From: UBA3940 sp964506005
GTDB lineage: Bacteria; Chloroflexota; Anaerolineae; Aggregatilineales; UBA3940
Direction: 5' to 3'
Length of the DNA stretch: 5,283 nt
NCBI GenBank assembly: GCA_964506005.1
Contig: CAZDLX010000223.1
Coordinates: 1 to 5,283, forward strand
A program made the position numbers and the translations under genes. The notes beneath the pieces were generated by a model. That model saw only the letters and a program-made list of their open reading frames with translations. It searched no databases and was not told where the DNA came from. Of this stretch, positions 1-5,255 are shown piece by piece; position 1 is the first letter of the stretch; every line of letters starts with the position of its first letter.

Positions 1-1
1 C

Positions 2-1411
2 GCGTTCGGCACCCGCCCCGTGCTGATGACGGTCGACGGTGACCGGCTCGACACGCAGGAGCTCTTGCTCACCGAGCCGCTGTACTGCGTCATCGTCGAT
101 CTCGAAGCCGAGAAGGACACCCACGAGATCCTCGCACGGCTGAACCGCGCCTTCCCCTTCGCCGACACCGACATCGAGCATGGCGTGCAGAAGCTGCTCG
201 GCCCGATCAACAAGCGTATCGTCCACGAGGCGGTTGACGCGCTGACCGCGGGTGACGTCGAGCAACTCGGCGCGCTGATGGTCGAGGCGCAGGAGAATTT
301 CGACCGCTACGCGACGCCCGCCTGCCCCGAAGAGCTCACCGCGCCGGTGCTTCACCGCGCGCTGAGCTACGAGCCGCTCAAGCCGCATATCCTGGGCGGC
401 AAGGGCGTGGGCTCCCAGGGCGATGGCACCGCGCAGTTCATCACTCGCAGCCGGGCCGACCAGCAGGCCGTGATGCGGATCGTGGAGGAGGAGCTCGGTA
501 TGTCGGCGCTGGAGCTGACGCTGGAGCCCCTGCCGCGCGTGCGCAAAGCCGTCATCCCGGCGGCGGGCTTCGGCACGCGGTTGTTCCCCGCGACGAAGGC
601 GACGAAAAAGGAGCTGTTCCCGATCATCGACCGGGACGGCATCGCCAAACCCGCTATCCTGCTCATCGTCGAGGAGGCGCTGCAGGCGGGCATCGAGGAA
701 GTCATCATCATCGTGCAGGCGGAAGACCTGGACGACTTCGAGGGCTTCTTCAACACGCAGGTTTCCATCGAGAACTACAACAAGCTCTCGCCGCCATTCC
801 AGGAGTATGCCCGGCGTCTGCTGGAGGTCGGGCGGCGCGTGCGGTTCGTCGTCCAGCCCAACCAGGAGGGCTTCGGGCATGCCGTTTACACTGCGCGGGA
901 CGCGGTCGGCGACGAGCCGTTCCTGCTGATGCTGGGCGACCACCTGTATCGCTCGCACACGGGGCAATCCTGCGCCGCGCAGCTCATGGAAGCCTACCAG
1001 CGGCACGGTACGAGCGTGATCGGCCTGCGGCGCACGCCGGAGGACCAAATCGCCAACTTCGGCACGGTGACAGGCGTCTGGATCGACAACAGCACGCTGC
1101 TGAACATCACCGAATTCGCCGAGAAGCCCACCCTCGACTACGCTCGCACCAACCTGCGCGTCTCCGGCCTGCCGGATGACCAGTATCTGACGGTGTTCGG
1201 GCAGTACATCATCAAGCCAAAGATCTTTGATTACATCGAGGAGCACATCTGCCACAACGTCCGCGAGCGGGGCGAATTCCAGCTCACCAGCGCGCTCGAC
1301 CGGCTGCGCCAGGAGGATGGCTTCCTGGGGCTGACGATCAGCGGGCGGCGTTTTGACATCGGCCTGCCCGACTCGTACCTGGAGACGCTGCGTACCTTCA
1401 ACGAGGACTAG
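2..1411 (+). CDS. GHMP sugar kinase (C-terminal part) fused to GalU-like sugar-1-phosphate nucleotidyltransferase, 5'-truncated
   Basis: The reading frame is open from the window edge, so the gene starts upstream; the GTG at 20 is not a credible start because the same-frame codons before it continue the protein. Numbering from that GTG, residues 1 to about 170 look like the C-terminal lobe of a GHMP-family kinase, with the glycine-rich motif GGKGVGSQGDG at 126-136. Residues 176-463 are a full-length GalU-type nucleotidyltransferase: KAVIPAAGFGTR at 176-187 (nucleotide-binding loop), ATKATKKELFP at 191-201, GFGHAV at 284-289, metal-site GD at 306-307, EKP at 368-370, GEFQLT at 418-423 and FDIG at 445-448. 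Expected chemistry is sugar + ATP to sugar-1-phosphate, then + NTP to NDP-sugar + pyrophosphate, in the cytoplasm. Unlike typical GalU (LPDD), the metal motif reads LGDH, as in other sugar nucleotidyltransferases, so neither the sugar nor the nucleotide can be fixed. The ATP-binding half of the kinase lies outside the window. Confidence 0.88.
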   Translation, partial: AFGTRPVLMTVDGDRLDTQELLLTEPLYCVIVDLEAEKDTHEILARLNRAFPFADTDIEHGVQKLLGPINKRIVHEAVDALTAGDVEQLGALMVEAQENFDRYATPACPEELTAPVLHRALSYEPLKPHILGGKGVGSQGDGTAQFITRSRADQQAVMRIVEEELGMSALELTLEPLPRVRKAVIPAAGFGTRLFPATKATKKELFPIIDRDGIAKPAILLIVEEALQAGIEEVIIIVQAEDLDDFEGFFNTQVSIENYNKLSPPFQEYARRLLEVGRRVRFVVQPNQEGFGHAVYTARDAVGDEPFLLMLGDHLYRSHTGQSCAAQLMEAYQRHGTSVIGLRRTPEDQIANFGTVTGVWIDNSTLLNITEFAEKPTLDYARTNLRVSGLPDDQYLTVFGQYIIKPKIFDYIEEHICHNVRERGEFQLTSALDRLRQEDGFLGLTISGRRFDIGLPDSYLETLRTFNED

Positions 1412-1429
1412 GGCGCGTTCCAAAAATCT

Positions 1430-1443
1430 GGACGCTTGCGTCC
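1430..1443. other. 14-bp perfect palindrome next to an A-tract; minus-strand terminator-like
   Basis: The bases GGACGCTTGCGTCC form a perfect palindrome (6-bp stem with a 2-base loop, or 5-bp stem with a CTTG tetraloop) 18 bases after the stop of the fusion gene. An A5 tract lies just 5' of it on the + strand (1422-1426), so on the minus strand the hairpin is followed by AGATTTTT, the layout of an intrinsic terminator. On the + strand no T-tract follows. No minus-strand gene is visible to its right in this window. It could instead be the outer edge of the adjacent repeat. Confidence 0.35.
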
Positions 1444-1552
1444 GAACCCCCTCCGACGACGTTCGCTGCGCGAATCCCGCCACCTCCCCCTTGCAAGGGG
1501 GAGGAAGAGCCGAGCGGCGACTGGAGGTCGCTGCAAGGTGAGGAGGGGGTTC
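1444..1552. repeat. MITE-like / REP-like palindromic element with 11-bp terminal inverted repeats
   Basis: The element begins with GAACCCCCTCC (1444-1454) and ends with its exact reverse complement GGAGGGGGTTC (1542-1552), giving 109 bases with perfect 11-bp terminal inverted repeats. Inside are a small hairpin TTCGC-TGC-GCGAA (1462-1474) and a perfect 22-bp palindrome at 1483-1504 centred on TTGCAA between C5 and G5 tracts. It contains no credible gene, and I see no clear target-site duplication. It fills most of the gap between the fusion gene and the pyrophosphatase-like gene. The architecture fits a small non-autonomous mobile or REP-type repeat; the central palindrome could also stop transcription, though it lacks a T-tract. 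Confidence 0.65.
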
Positions 1553-1603
1553 CCGTGCGAGGCGCTGGATACTTGAACCGAGCCTCGGCGCAAGCTGCCG
1601 CAT

Positions 1604-1609
1604 AAGGAG
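1604..1609 (+). promoter_or_regulatory. Shine-Dalgarno site for the pyrophosphatase-like gene
   Basis: AAGGAG lies 6 bases before the ATG at 1616. It is the strongest ribosome-binding site in the window and supports that start codon. Confidence 0.8.
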
Positions 1610-1615
1610 CACACG

Positions 1616-1981
1616 ATGATCGAAGTGGGGTTGCATTTCTGGGAGAAGCTCGAGGAGGTCGTCGCGGCGCACAGCATCGTCATCGACCGGCCCGCCGGCA
1701 CAAAGCACCCGAACTACCCCGACATGACTTACCCGGTTGACTACGGCTACCTCGACGGCACGGTGTCGGCGGATGGCGGCGGCATCGACGTGTTCGTGGG
1801 GTCGTCGGGCCAGGCGCGCATCGACGGGGTGGCCTGCACGGTGGACATGATCAAGAAGGACGCCGAGCTCAAGATCCTGCTCGGCTGCACGCCCGCCGAG
1901 ATGAAGCACATCGTTGAGACGCTGAGCGGCGGCCCGATGGGCGCGCTGCTGGTACGGCGCGAGGCCGGCGAGGGGGAATAG
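1616..1981 (+). CDS. Short inorganic pyrophosphatase-like protein
   Basis: This 121-residue cytoplasmic protein (no signal peptide or membrane segment) resembles a shortened family I inorganic pyrophosphatase, the enzyme that hydrolyses pyrophosphate to phosphate; E. coli Ppa is about 175 residues. The match centres on TYPVDYGYLDGTVSADGGGIDVFV (residues 38-61, shown here as the conserved block), which aligns without gaps to the Ppa active-site strand: Y39, Y43, D53 and D58 correspond to Ppa Y51, Y55, D65 and D70. D77 and D82 keep the five-residue spacing of Ppa D97 and D102. Two key positions differ: Ppa D67 is G55 and K104 is E84. The segment that carries K29, E31 and R43 in Ppa seems to be missing. 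Similar short proteins are commonly labelled pyrophosphatase, so this looks like a true subfamily rather than a broken gene. Catalysis is unproven. The start is backed by a strong AAGGAG site. The nucleotide-sugar fusion gene upstream would produce pyrophosphate. Confidence 0.75.
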   Translation: MIEVGLHFWEKLEEVVAAHSIVIDRPAGTKHPNYPDMTYPVDYGYLDGTVSADGGGIDVFVGSSGQARIDGVACTVDMIKKDAELKILLGCTPAEMKHIVETLSGGPMGALLVRREAGEGE

Positions 1982-1997
1982 TTGGCCTCGCCGGGAA

Positions 1998-2013
1998 AGA
2001 GGCACCCGCCTCT
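1998..2013. other. Hairpin between the pyrophosphatase-like and VOC genes
   Basis: AGAGGC-ACCC-GCCTCT forms a perfect 6-bp stem with a 4-base loop, 17 bases after the stop of the upstream gene. It directly abuts the possible extended -10 element at 2013-2021. There is no T-tract, so it is at best a weak terminator; an operator role is also possible. Confidence 0.3.
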
Positions 2014-2021
2014 GGTATCAT
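2013..2021 (+). promoter_or_regulatory. Possible extended -10 promoter for the VOC gene
   Basis: TGG-TATCAT matches an extended -10 element (TGn plus five of six bases of TATAAT). I see no good -35 at the usual spacing. Transcription would start near 2028, leaving a leader of about 30 bases before the ATG at 2058. Confidence 0.4.
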
Positions 2022-2057
2022 CCAGTTGAGTGATTCCCACAGCGAAGCGGAGAGAAA

Positions 2058-2462
2058 ATGATTAAGCTGGACCTGGGTTACATCGTGCTGCCTGTCAGGG
2101 GCGACCAGCTCAGCGAGATACAGCGCTGGTACGAGACGCAGCTCGACCTGTACAACGTCTCAAGGGATGACGACGCCGTACTCATGGCCGGGGCCAACGG
2201 CTTTGCCGTCGAGTTCCGTAAGGGCAGGCCGGTTGGCAACCCCGAGCGCGTGGTGCTCGCCTATTTCACCGACGATGCCGACGCCATGTTCGAGGAGATC
2301 CGCCGCCGGGGGTTCAAGGGCAAGCCGGAATCCGCATTCGGCGCGCGGGTGCTGCGTCTCAAAGACCCCGCCGGGCACACGGTCGAGATCTACGAGCGAG
2401 GCAGCATCAGCACGCCGCAGGACCTGCGCGATGCGCGCCGCGTGACGAGCGAGGACCATTAA
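2058..2462 (+). CDS. VOC superfamily (glyoxalase/bleomycin-resistance fold) protein
   Basis: This 134-residue soluble protein has the paired beta-alpha-beta-beta-beta layout of the vicinal oxygen chelate superfamily. The first module starts with LGYIVLPV (6-13) and a helix containing EIQRWYETQLDL (20-31), matching the usual start strand and FY-x-LGL helix, and ends at FAVEF (49-53). The second spans VVLAYFTDDADAMFEEIRRRGF (about 65-86) and ends in the typical LKDPAGHTVEIYE (101-113). Members include glyoxalase I, extradiol dioxygenases and drug-binding resistance proteins. Of the four metal-ligand positions seen in glyoxalase I, glutamates E52 and E110 are present, but both histidine positions appear occupied by other residues (around Y8 and L67), so a classical metal enzyme is doubtful and the substrate is unknown. 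The ATG is preceded by GGAG (2049-2052) at 5-base spacing. The C-terminal 20 residues are charged and probably disordered. Confidence 0.82.
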   Translation: MIKLDLGYIVLPVRGDQLSEIQRWYETQLDLYNVSRDDDAVLMAGANGFAVEFRKGRPVGNPERVVLAYFTDDADAMFEEIRRRGFKGKPESAFGARVLRLKDPAGHTVEIYERGSISTPQDLRDARRVTSEDH

Positions 2463-2532
2463 GCCGGTCGCGCTGAGCAGCGAACCCCACACCGCATGGG
2501 CGGCGGGTAGTGTCCCCGTCGCCGGGTAAGGG

Positions 2533-2538
2533 TATAAT
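2533..2538 (+). promoter_or_regulatory. Consensus -10 box (TATAAT) upstream of the lipoprotein pair
   Basis: A perfect TATAAT sits 71 bases after the VOC stop and 107 bases before the lipoprotein ATG at 2646. The -35 is poor (GTGTCC at 2510-2515, 17-base spacing, three of six consensus bases). Transcription would start near 2545, giving a leader of roughly 100 bases. It is the best candidate promoter for the two DUF3048 genes. Confidence 0.5.
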
Positions 2539-2552
2539 CGGACGCTGGTAGA

Positions 2553-2569
2553 GGTGGGCCATGCCCGCC
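2553..2569 (+). other. Hairpin in the 5' leader of the first lipoprotein gene
   Basis: GGTGGGC (2553-2559) pairs with GCCCGCC (2563-2569), with one G-U pair and a CAT loop. GACGC (2541-2545) and GCGTC (2576-2580) could close it further. It would lie at the very start of the predicted transcript. No known riboswitch class is recognised, and in such GC-rich DNA a stem like this can occur by chance. Confidence 0.25.
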
Positions 2570-2645
2570 GAGCCGGCGTCTGTTCGTCTGGCGCACCGTT
2601 CGTCGCGAAAACGCAGATCAAGCCGTTTTGAGGCTGTATTTTCTC

Positions 2646-3866
2646 ATGAAGACCGTTCGTTTTATCGTCATCGCCGCGCTGTTTGCCCTGGCGCTGGCCG
2701 GATGCGGGCCGCAGGTAGACCCGCTTGCGCCGCCGACGCTCACGCCGCTGCTGCCTACTCCGGCTGGCGGGGCGGCTGTCCCTGCCACCGCCGCGCCAAC
2801 CGCCGAGCAGCCCGCCGCGCCGACAGACGCCCCGGCCACCCAGGCTCCTGAGGTCACCGGCCCGGAGGTGTACCCGGAGAACGTCAATCCGCTGACCGGC
2901 CTGCCCGTCGCCGACCCGGCGGTGCTGAACCGCCGCCCGATCCTGGTCAAAGTCAGCAACGAGTCCGACCAGGTCCGGCCCTGGAGCGGCCTGGCCTTCG
3001 CCGATCATGTCTGGGAATACCAGATGGAGGGCTTTGCCCAGACCCGCTTTACCGCCGTAATCTACTCGCAGACGCCGGAGCGCGTCGGTTCGGTGCGCAG
3101 CACCCGCCTGATCGACGTCGAGCACCTGATGGACATGTACGGCGGGCTGCTTGCAACCTCCGGCGGCAGCAGCAACATGCACGCGGGCGGGCCGCCCCGC
3201 ATCCGCGAGCTGCTGCTCGCCGCACCGTGGTTCCCACGTGTCATCAGCGGCGACTACGGCTTTGGGCCGCCCTATCTCGTCCGTATTGCGGACATCCCGC
3301 GGCCCGGCATCGCCTCGTGGCACACCATGTTCGCCGTGCCCTCGGCCATCTGGCAGTACGCGGATGCAGAGGGCCTCAACGAGCGCCCGGCGCTCGGCGG
3401 GCTGGCCTTCAGCCAGGCGGTGCCTGCAGGCGGCGCTGAGACCGTCGAGGCGGTGGTGGACTATCCCGGCTCGGGGCCCAAGCACACCTGGCGCTACAAC
3501 GCCGGCACGGGCCGCTGGGACAGCCTGACCAACGACGTGCCGGATGGCGATACGCTGCTGCCCGAGGGCACACCGCTGGCCTTCGACAACATCGTGGTGC
3601 TGTACGCCATTCACTATGAGTCAGACTTCATCGAGGATGAGCCCGCCCAGCTTCTCTCCGTCGGCATAGACCTGATGGGCGAGGGGCGTGCCGTGCTGCT
3701 GCGCGATGGGCAGCGCTTCGAGGTGACGTGGCGGCGCGCCGCGCCCGACCAGATGATCCAGCTCACCGACGCCGGCGGGGCGGCCGTACCGCTCAAGCCG
3801 GGCACGACGTTCTTCAACGTCGTCTCGACCAACATCTTCCCGCCCGAGGTGGCGTTCTCCCCGTAG
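2646..3866 (+). CDS. DUF3048 (YerB-like) lipoprotein, first of a tandem pair
   Basis: This 406-residue predicted lipoprotein starts at the ATG at 2646, not the upstream in-frame TTG at 2628, because the ATG gives a textbook signal peptide: MKTVRF, a hydrophobic core and lipobox LAGC with Cys20 as the lipidated residue. A GAGG at 2630-2633 is a distant (12-base) ribosome-binding site. Residues 21 to about 75 form a Pro/Ala/Thr-rich linker. The DUF3048 core begins at NPLTGLPV (81-88) and continues with RRPILVKVSN (96-105), SGLAFADHVWEY (114-125), QTRFTAVIYSQ (132-142) and GSVRSTR (148-154). A C-terminal domain starts near 310 with LAFDNIVVLY (311-320), then AVLLRDGQRFEVTW (349-362) and KPGTTFF (384-390). 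The family includes B. subtilis YerB; its function is unknown. The protein is expected on the outer membrane-proximal surface of the cell. It lies 57 bases before a paralogue with no terminator between them, so the two are probably co-transcribed. Confidence 0.87.
   Translation: MKTVRFIVIAALFALALAGCGPQVDPLAPPTLTPLLPTPAGGAAVPATAAPTAEQPAAPTDAPATQAPEVTGPEVYPENVNPLTGLPVADPAVLNRRPILVKVSNESDQVRPWSGLAFADHVWEYQMEGFAQTRFTAVIYSQTPERVGSVRSTRLIDVEHLMDMYGGLLATSGGSSNMHAGGPPRIRELLLAAPWFPRVISGDYGFGPPYLVRIADIPRPGIASWHTMFAVPSAIWQYADAEGLNERPALGGLAFSQAVPAGGAETVEAVVDYPGSGPKHTWRYNAGTGRWDSLTNDVPDGDTLLPEGTPLAFDNIVVLYAIHYESDFIEDEPAQLLSVGIDLMGEGRAVLLRDGQRFEVTWRRAAPDQMIQLTDAGGAAVPLKPGTTFFNVVSTNIFPPEVAFSP
2886..3125 (+). 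repeat. Diverged tandem duplication: DUF3048 core, copy 1
   Basis: This stretch encodes residues 81-160 of the first lipoprotein. Its counterpart is 4197-4433 in the second. Counting by hand over 79 aligned residues, 56 are identical, and the DNA is also visibly similar. The signal peptides and linkers have no such similarity, so the paralogy is confined to the folded domains. Confidence 0.75.
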
Positions 3867-3911
3867 CCGGCAGACGCCGCCCCGGTCCCATCCCTGACGT
3901 AGGCTTTACCC

Positions 3912-3916
3912 AGGAG
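3912..3916 (+). promoter_or_regulatory. Shine-Dalgarno site for the second lipoprotein
   Basis: AGGAG lies 7 bases before the ATG at 3924, supporting that start. The 57-base gap from the previous stop shows no promoter or terminator that I can recognise. Confidence 0.75.
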
Positions 3917-3923
3917 CTACCCC

Positions 3924-5165
3924 ATGCCTGCTGATCGATTCCCGCTGCGCCTGCTGCTCGCCGTTGTACTGCTGCCGCTGCTGCTGGCGGCCTGTCAGCC
4001 CGGCGGCGCGCCGCCAGCTACCGAGAGCGCGGAGCAGAGCGCGCCTGAGCCGCCCGCAGCCACCGTCGAGCCGACCGCCGAGCCTACGGCTGAGCCGTCG
4101 CCGGCCACCGCTCCCGAGGCGGCAGACGAGCCCACGCCCACCGCTGGCGCAGTTGCGCCAACCGTCGTCGGGCCTGACGACTTCCCCGAGGGCGTTAACC
4201 CGCTTACCGGCCTGCCGGTGGACGACCCCGCCGTGCTGGAGCGCCGCCCGGTGATCGTCAAGGTGAGCAACCAGTCCGACGAGATCCGCCCGCAGAGCGG
4301 CCTGTCGTTTGCCGACCACGTGTGGGCCTACCAGACGGAAGGCTGGCGGCAGACGCGCTTCATCGCGATCTACTACAGCCAGTCGCCGGAGTACGCGGGC
4401 TCGGCCCGCAGCGCCCGGCCTATCGACATACACCTCGTCGAGATGTACGATGCGTTGCTGGTGATCGCCGGGGCCAGCAAGGACATGTATCGCCTGCTGA
4501 TGGAAGCGCCCTGGTGGGACCGCGTTTTCCGTGACGACGGGACGGGGCATCTCGTCCGGCTGGAGGACGTGCCGCGCGAGGGCGTCGGCTACTACCACAG
4601 CCTGTTTGCCGTGCCTGACGTCGCCTGGGAGCATGCCGACGAGCGCGGGGTCAACGGAACACCGGAGCTGCGCGGCCTGGCGTTCTCGGACGAGCCGCCT
4701 GAAGGCGGTGAGCCCATCGAAGAGATGAGCATCGACTACCCGGACTACGGCCCGAAGCAGGTATGGCGCTACGACGAGGCCAGCGGGCGCTGGCTGAGCT
4801 CGACGGAGATGCAGATCGACCTGCCGCCGCACGAGCTTCTGCCCGACATCGATTATCTGACCGGCGAGCAGATCGCTTTCGACAACGTCGTGATTATCTG
4901 GGCCGAGCACGACTGGCGCGAGGACTTCGTCGAGGTCGATACGCTCGACGTGACGCTGGACGGCGACGGCGATGCCGTGCTGCTGCGCGACGGCATGCGC
5001 TACGAGGCGACGTGGCAGCGCACCGCCGAGGACGAGCTGCTGCACTTCCTCGGCCCGGATGGCGAGCCGCTGCCGTTCAAGCCCGGTACGACGTGGTTCC
5101 ACACCGCCACCCTGCCCGAGCAGCAGTACACACCCGAGGTGCTGTACGACGGGGAGGAGGGATAG
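3924..5165 (+). CDS. DUF3048 (YerB-like) lipoprotein, second of a tandem pair
   Basis: This 413-residue predicted lipoprotein has a signal peptide with arginines at 5 and 9, a leucine-rich core and lipobox LAAC with Cys24 as the lipidation site. Residues 25 to about 85 are a Pro/Glu/Ala/Thr-rich linker, with TAEP repeated at 51-58. The DUF3048 core starts at NPLTGLPV (92-99) and shows RRPVIVKVSN (107-116), SGLSFADHVWAY (125-136), QTRFIAIYYSQ (143-153) and GSARSAR (159-165). The C-terminal domain has IAFDNVVIIW (317-326), AVLLRDGMRYEATW (351-364) and KPGTTWF (386-392). Compared with its upstream paralogue it is shorter after the core (GASKDMYRLL at 183-192 replaces a longer Gly/Pro-rich stretch) and longer before the FDN strand (about 292-316). 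The function of the family is unknown, and the pairing suggests either redundancy or a heteromeric surface complex, which is inference. A good AGGAG site fixes the start. Confidence 0.88.
   Translation: MPADRFPLRLLLAVVLLPLLLAACQPGGAPPATESAEQSAPEPPAATVEPTAEPTAEPSPATAPEAADEPTPTAGAVAPTVVGPDDFPEGVNPLTGLPVDDPAVLERRPVIVKVSNQSDEIRPQSGLSFADHVWAYQTEGWRQTRFIAIYYSQSPEYAGSARSARPIDIHLVEMYDALLVIAGASKDMYRLLMEAPWWDRVFRDDGTGHLVRLEDVPREGVGYYHSLFAVPDVAWEHADERGVNGTPELRGLAFSDEPPEGGEPIEEMSIDYPDYGPKQVWRYDEASGRWLSSTEMQIDLPPHELLPDIDYLTGEQIAFDNVVIIWAEHDWREDFVEVDTLDVTLDGDGDAVLLRDGMRYEATWQRTAEDELLHFLGPDGEPLPFKPGTTWFHTATLPEQQYTPEVLYDGEEG
4197..4433 (+). repeat. Diverged tandem duplication: DUF3048 core, copy 2
   Basis: This stretch encodes residues 92-170 of the second lipoprotein and is the counterpart of 2886-3125. 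Conserved runs include NPLTGLPV, DPAVL, VKVSN, FADHVW and QTRF. The level of divergence argues for an old duplication rather than recent copying. Confidence 0.75.
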
Positions 5166-5210
5166 ACCGGGGGCGGGTGGGCCTGCCGGGTCGTGCGGAC
5201 CAGGATTCCA

Positions 5211-5255
5211 CCCCCTTTGGCGACGCGAAGCGTCGCCATTTCCCCCTCAAGGGGG
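5211..5255. repeat. Second C-tract/hairpin/G-tract element; possible terminator of the lipoprotein pair
   Basis: After a C5 tract (5211-5215), a perfect 9-bp stem TGGCGACGC (5218-5226) pairs with GCGTCGCCA (5230-5238) around a GAA loop, followed by TTT. A second palindrome CCCCCT-CA-AGGGGG follows at 5242-5255. The order C-tract, small CG-rich hairpin, then C5/G5 palindrome is the same as in 1444-1504, so the two look like members of one repeat family. The right end of this copy may lie beyond the window. Placed 53 bases after the lipoprotein stop, the hairpin could also end transcription, though the T-run is only three bases. Confidence 0.5.

Noticed and set aside
1353..1541. Small + strand frame across the end of the fusion gene and into the repeat
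   Set aside because: It overlaps the fusion gene in another frame, runs through the palindromic repeat, and has no family signature or ribosome-binding site.
1568..1573. GATACT as a -10 box for the pyrophosphatase-like gene
   Set aside because: It matches four of six bases with no -35 at a fitting distance; chance is a sufficient explanation.
1558..1587. CGAGGC/GCCTCG inverted repeat upstream of the pyrophosphatase-like gene
   Set aside because: A 6-bp stem with an 18-base loop in GC-rich DNA is not distinctive.
1408..1701. 97-codon minus-strand frame across the repeat and the start of the pyrophosphatase-like gene
   Set aside because: It is antisense to a supported gene and to the repeat and has no recognisable motif.
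2471..2482. CGCTG-AG-CAGCG palindrome after the VOC gene as a terminator
   Set aside because: The stem is only 5 bp with a 2-base loop and there is no T-tract; too weak to call.
2628..2645. Upstream TTG start for the first lipoprotein
   Set aside because: It would add six residues before a clean signal peptide and has no ribosome-binding site; the ATG at 2646 fits better.
2561..2851. Frame starting at the ATG at 2561 in the lipoprotein leader
   Set aside because: It is Arg/Ala-rich, overlaps the signal peptide and linker of the lipoprotein in another frame, and has no ribosome-binding site.
2160..3614. 484-codon open frame on the minus strand
   Set aside because: It lies antisense to the VOC gene and the first DUF3048 lipoprotein, both of which have recognised families and sensible starts. 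Its composition (Arg, Gly, Ala, His, Gln-rich, no known motif) is that of a GC-driven shadow frame.
3906..5102. 398-codon open frame on the minus strand
   Set aside because: It is antisense to the second lipoprotein. Its resemblance to the other long minus-strand frame (shared HRQAG/DGQAG-like and RID/RVN stretches) simply mirrors the paralogy of the two + strand genes.
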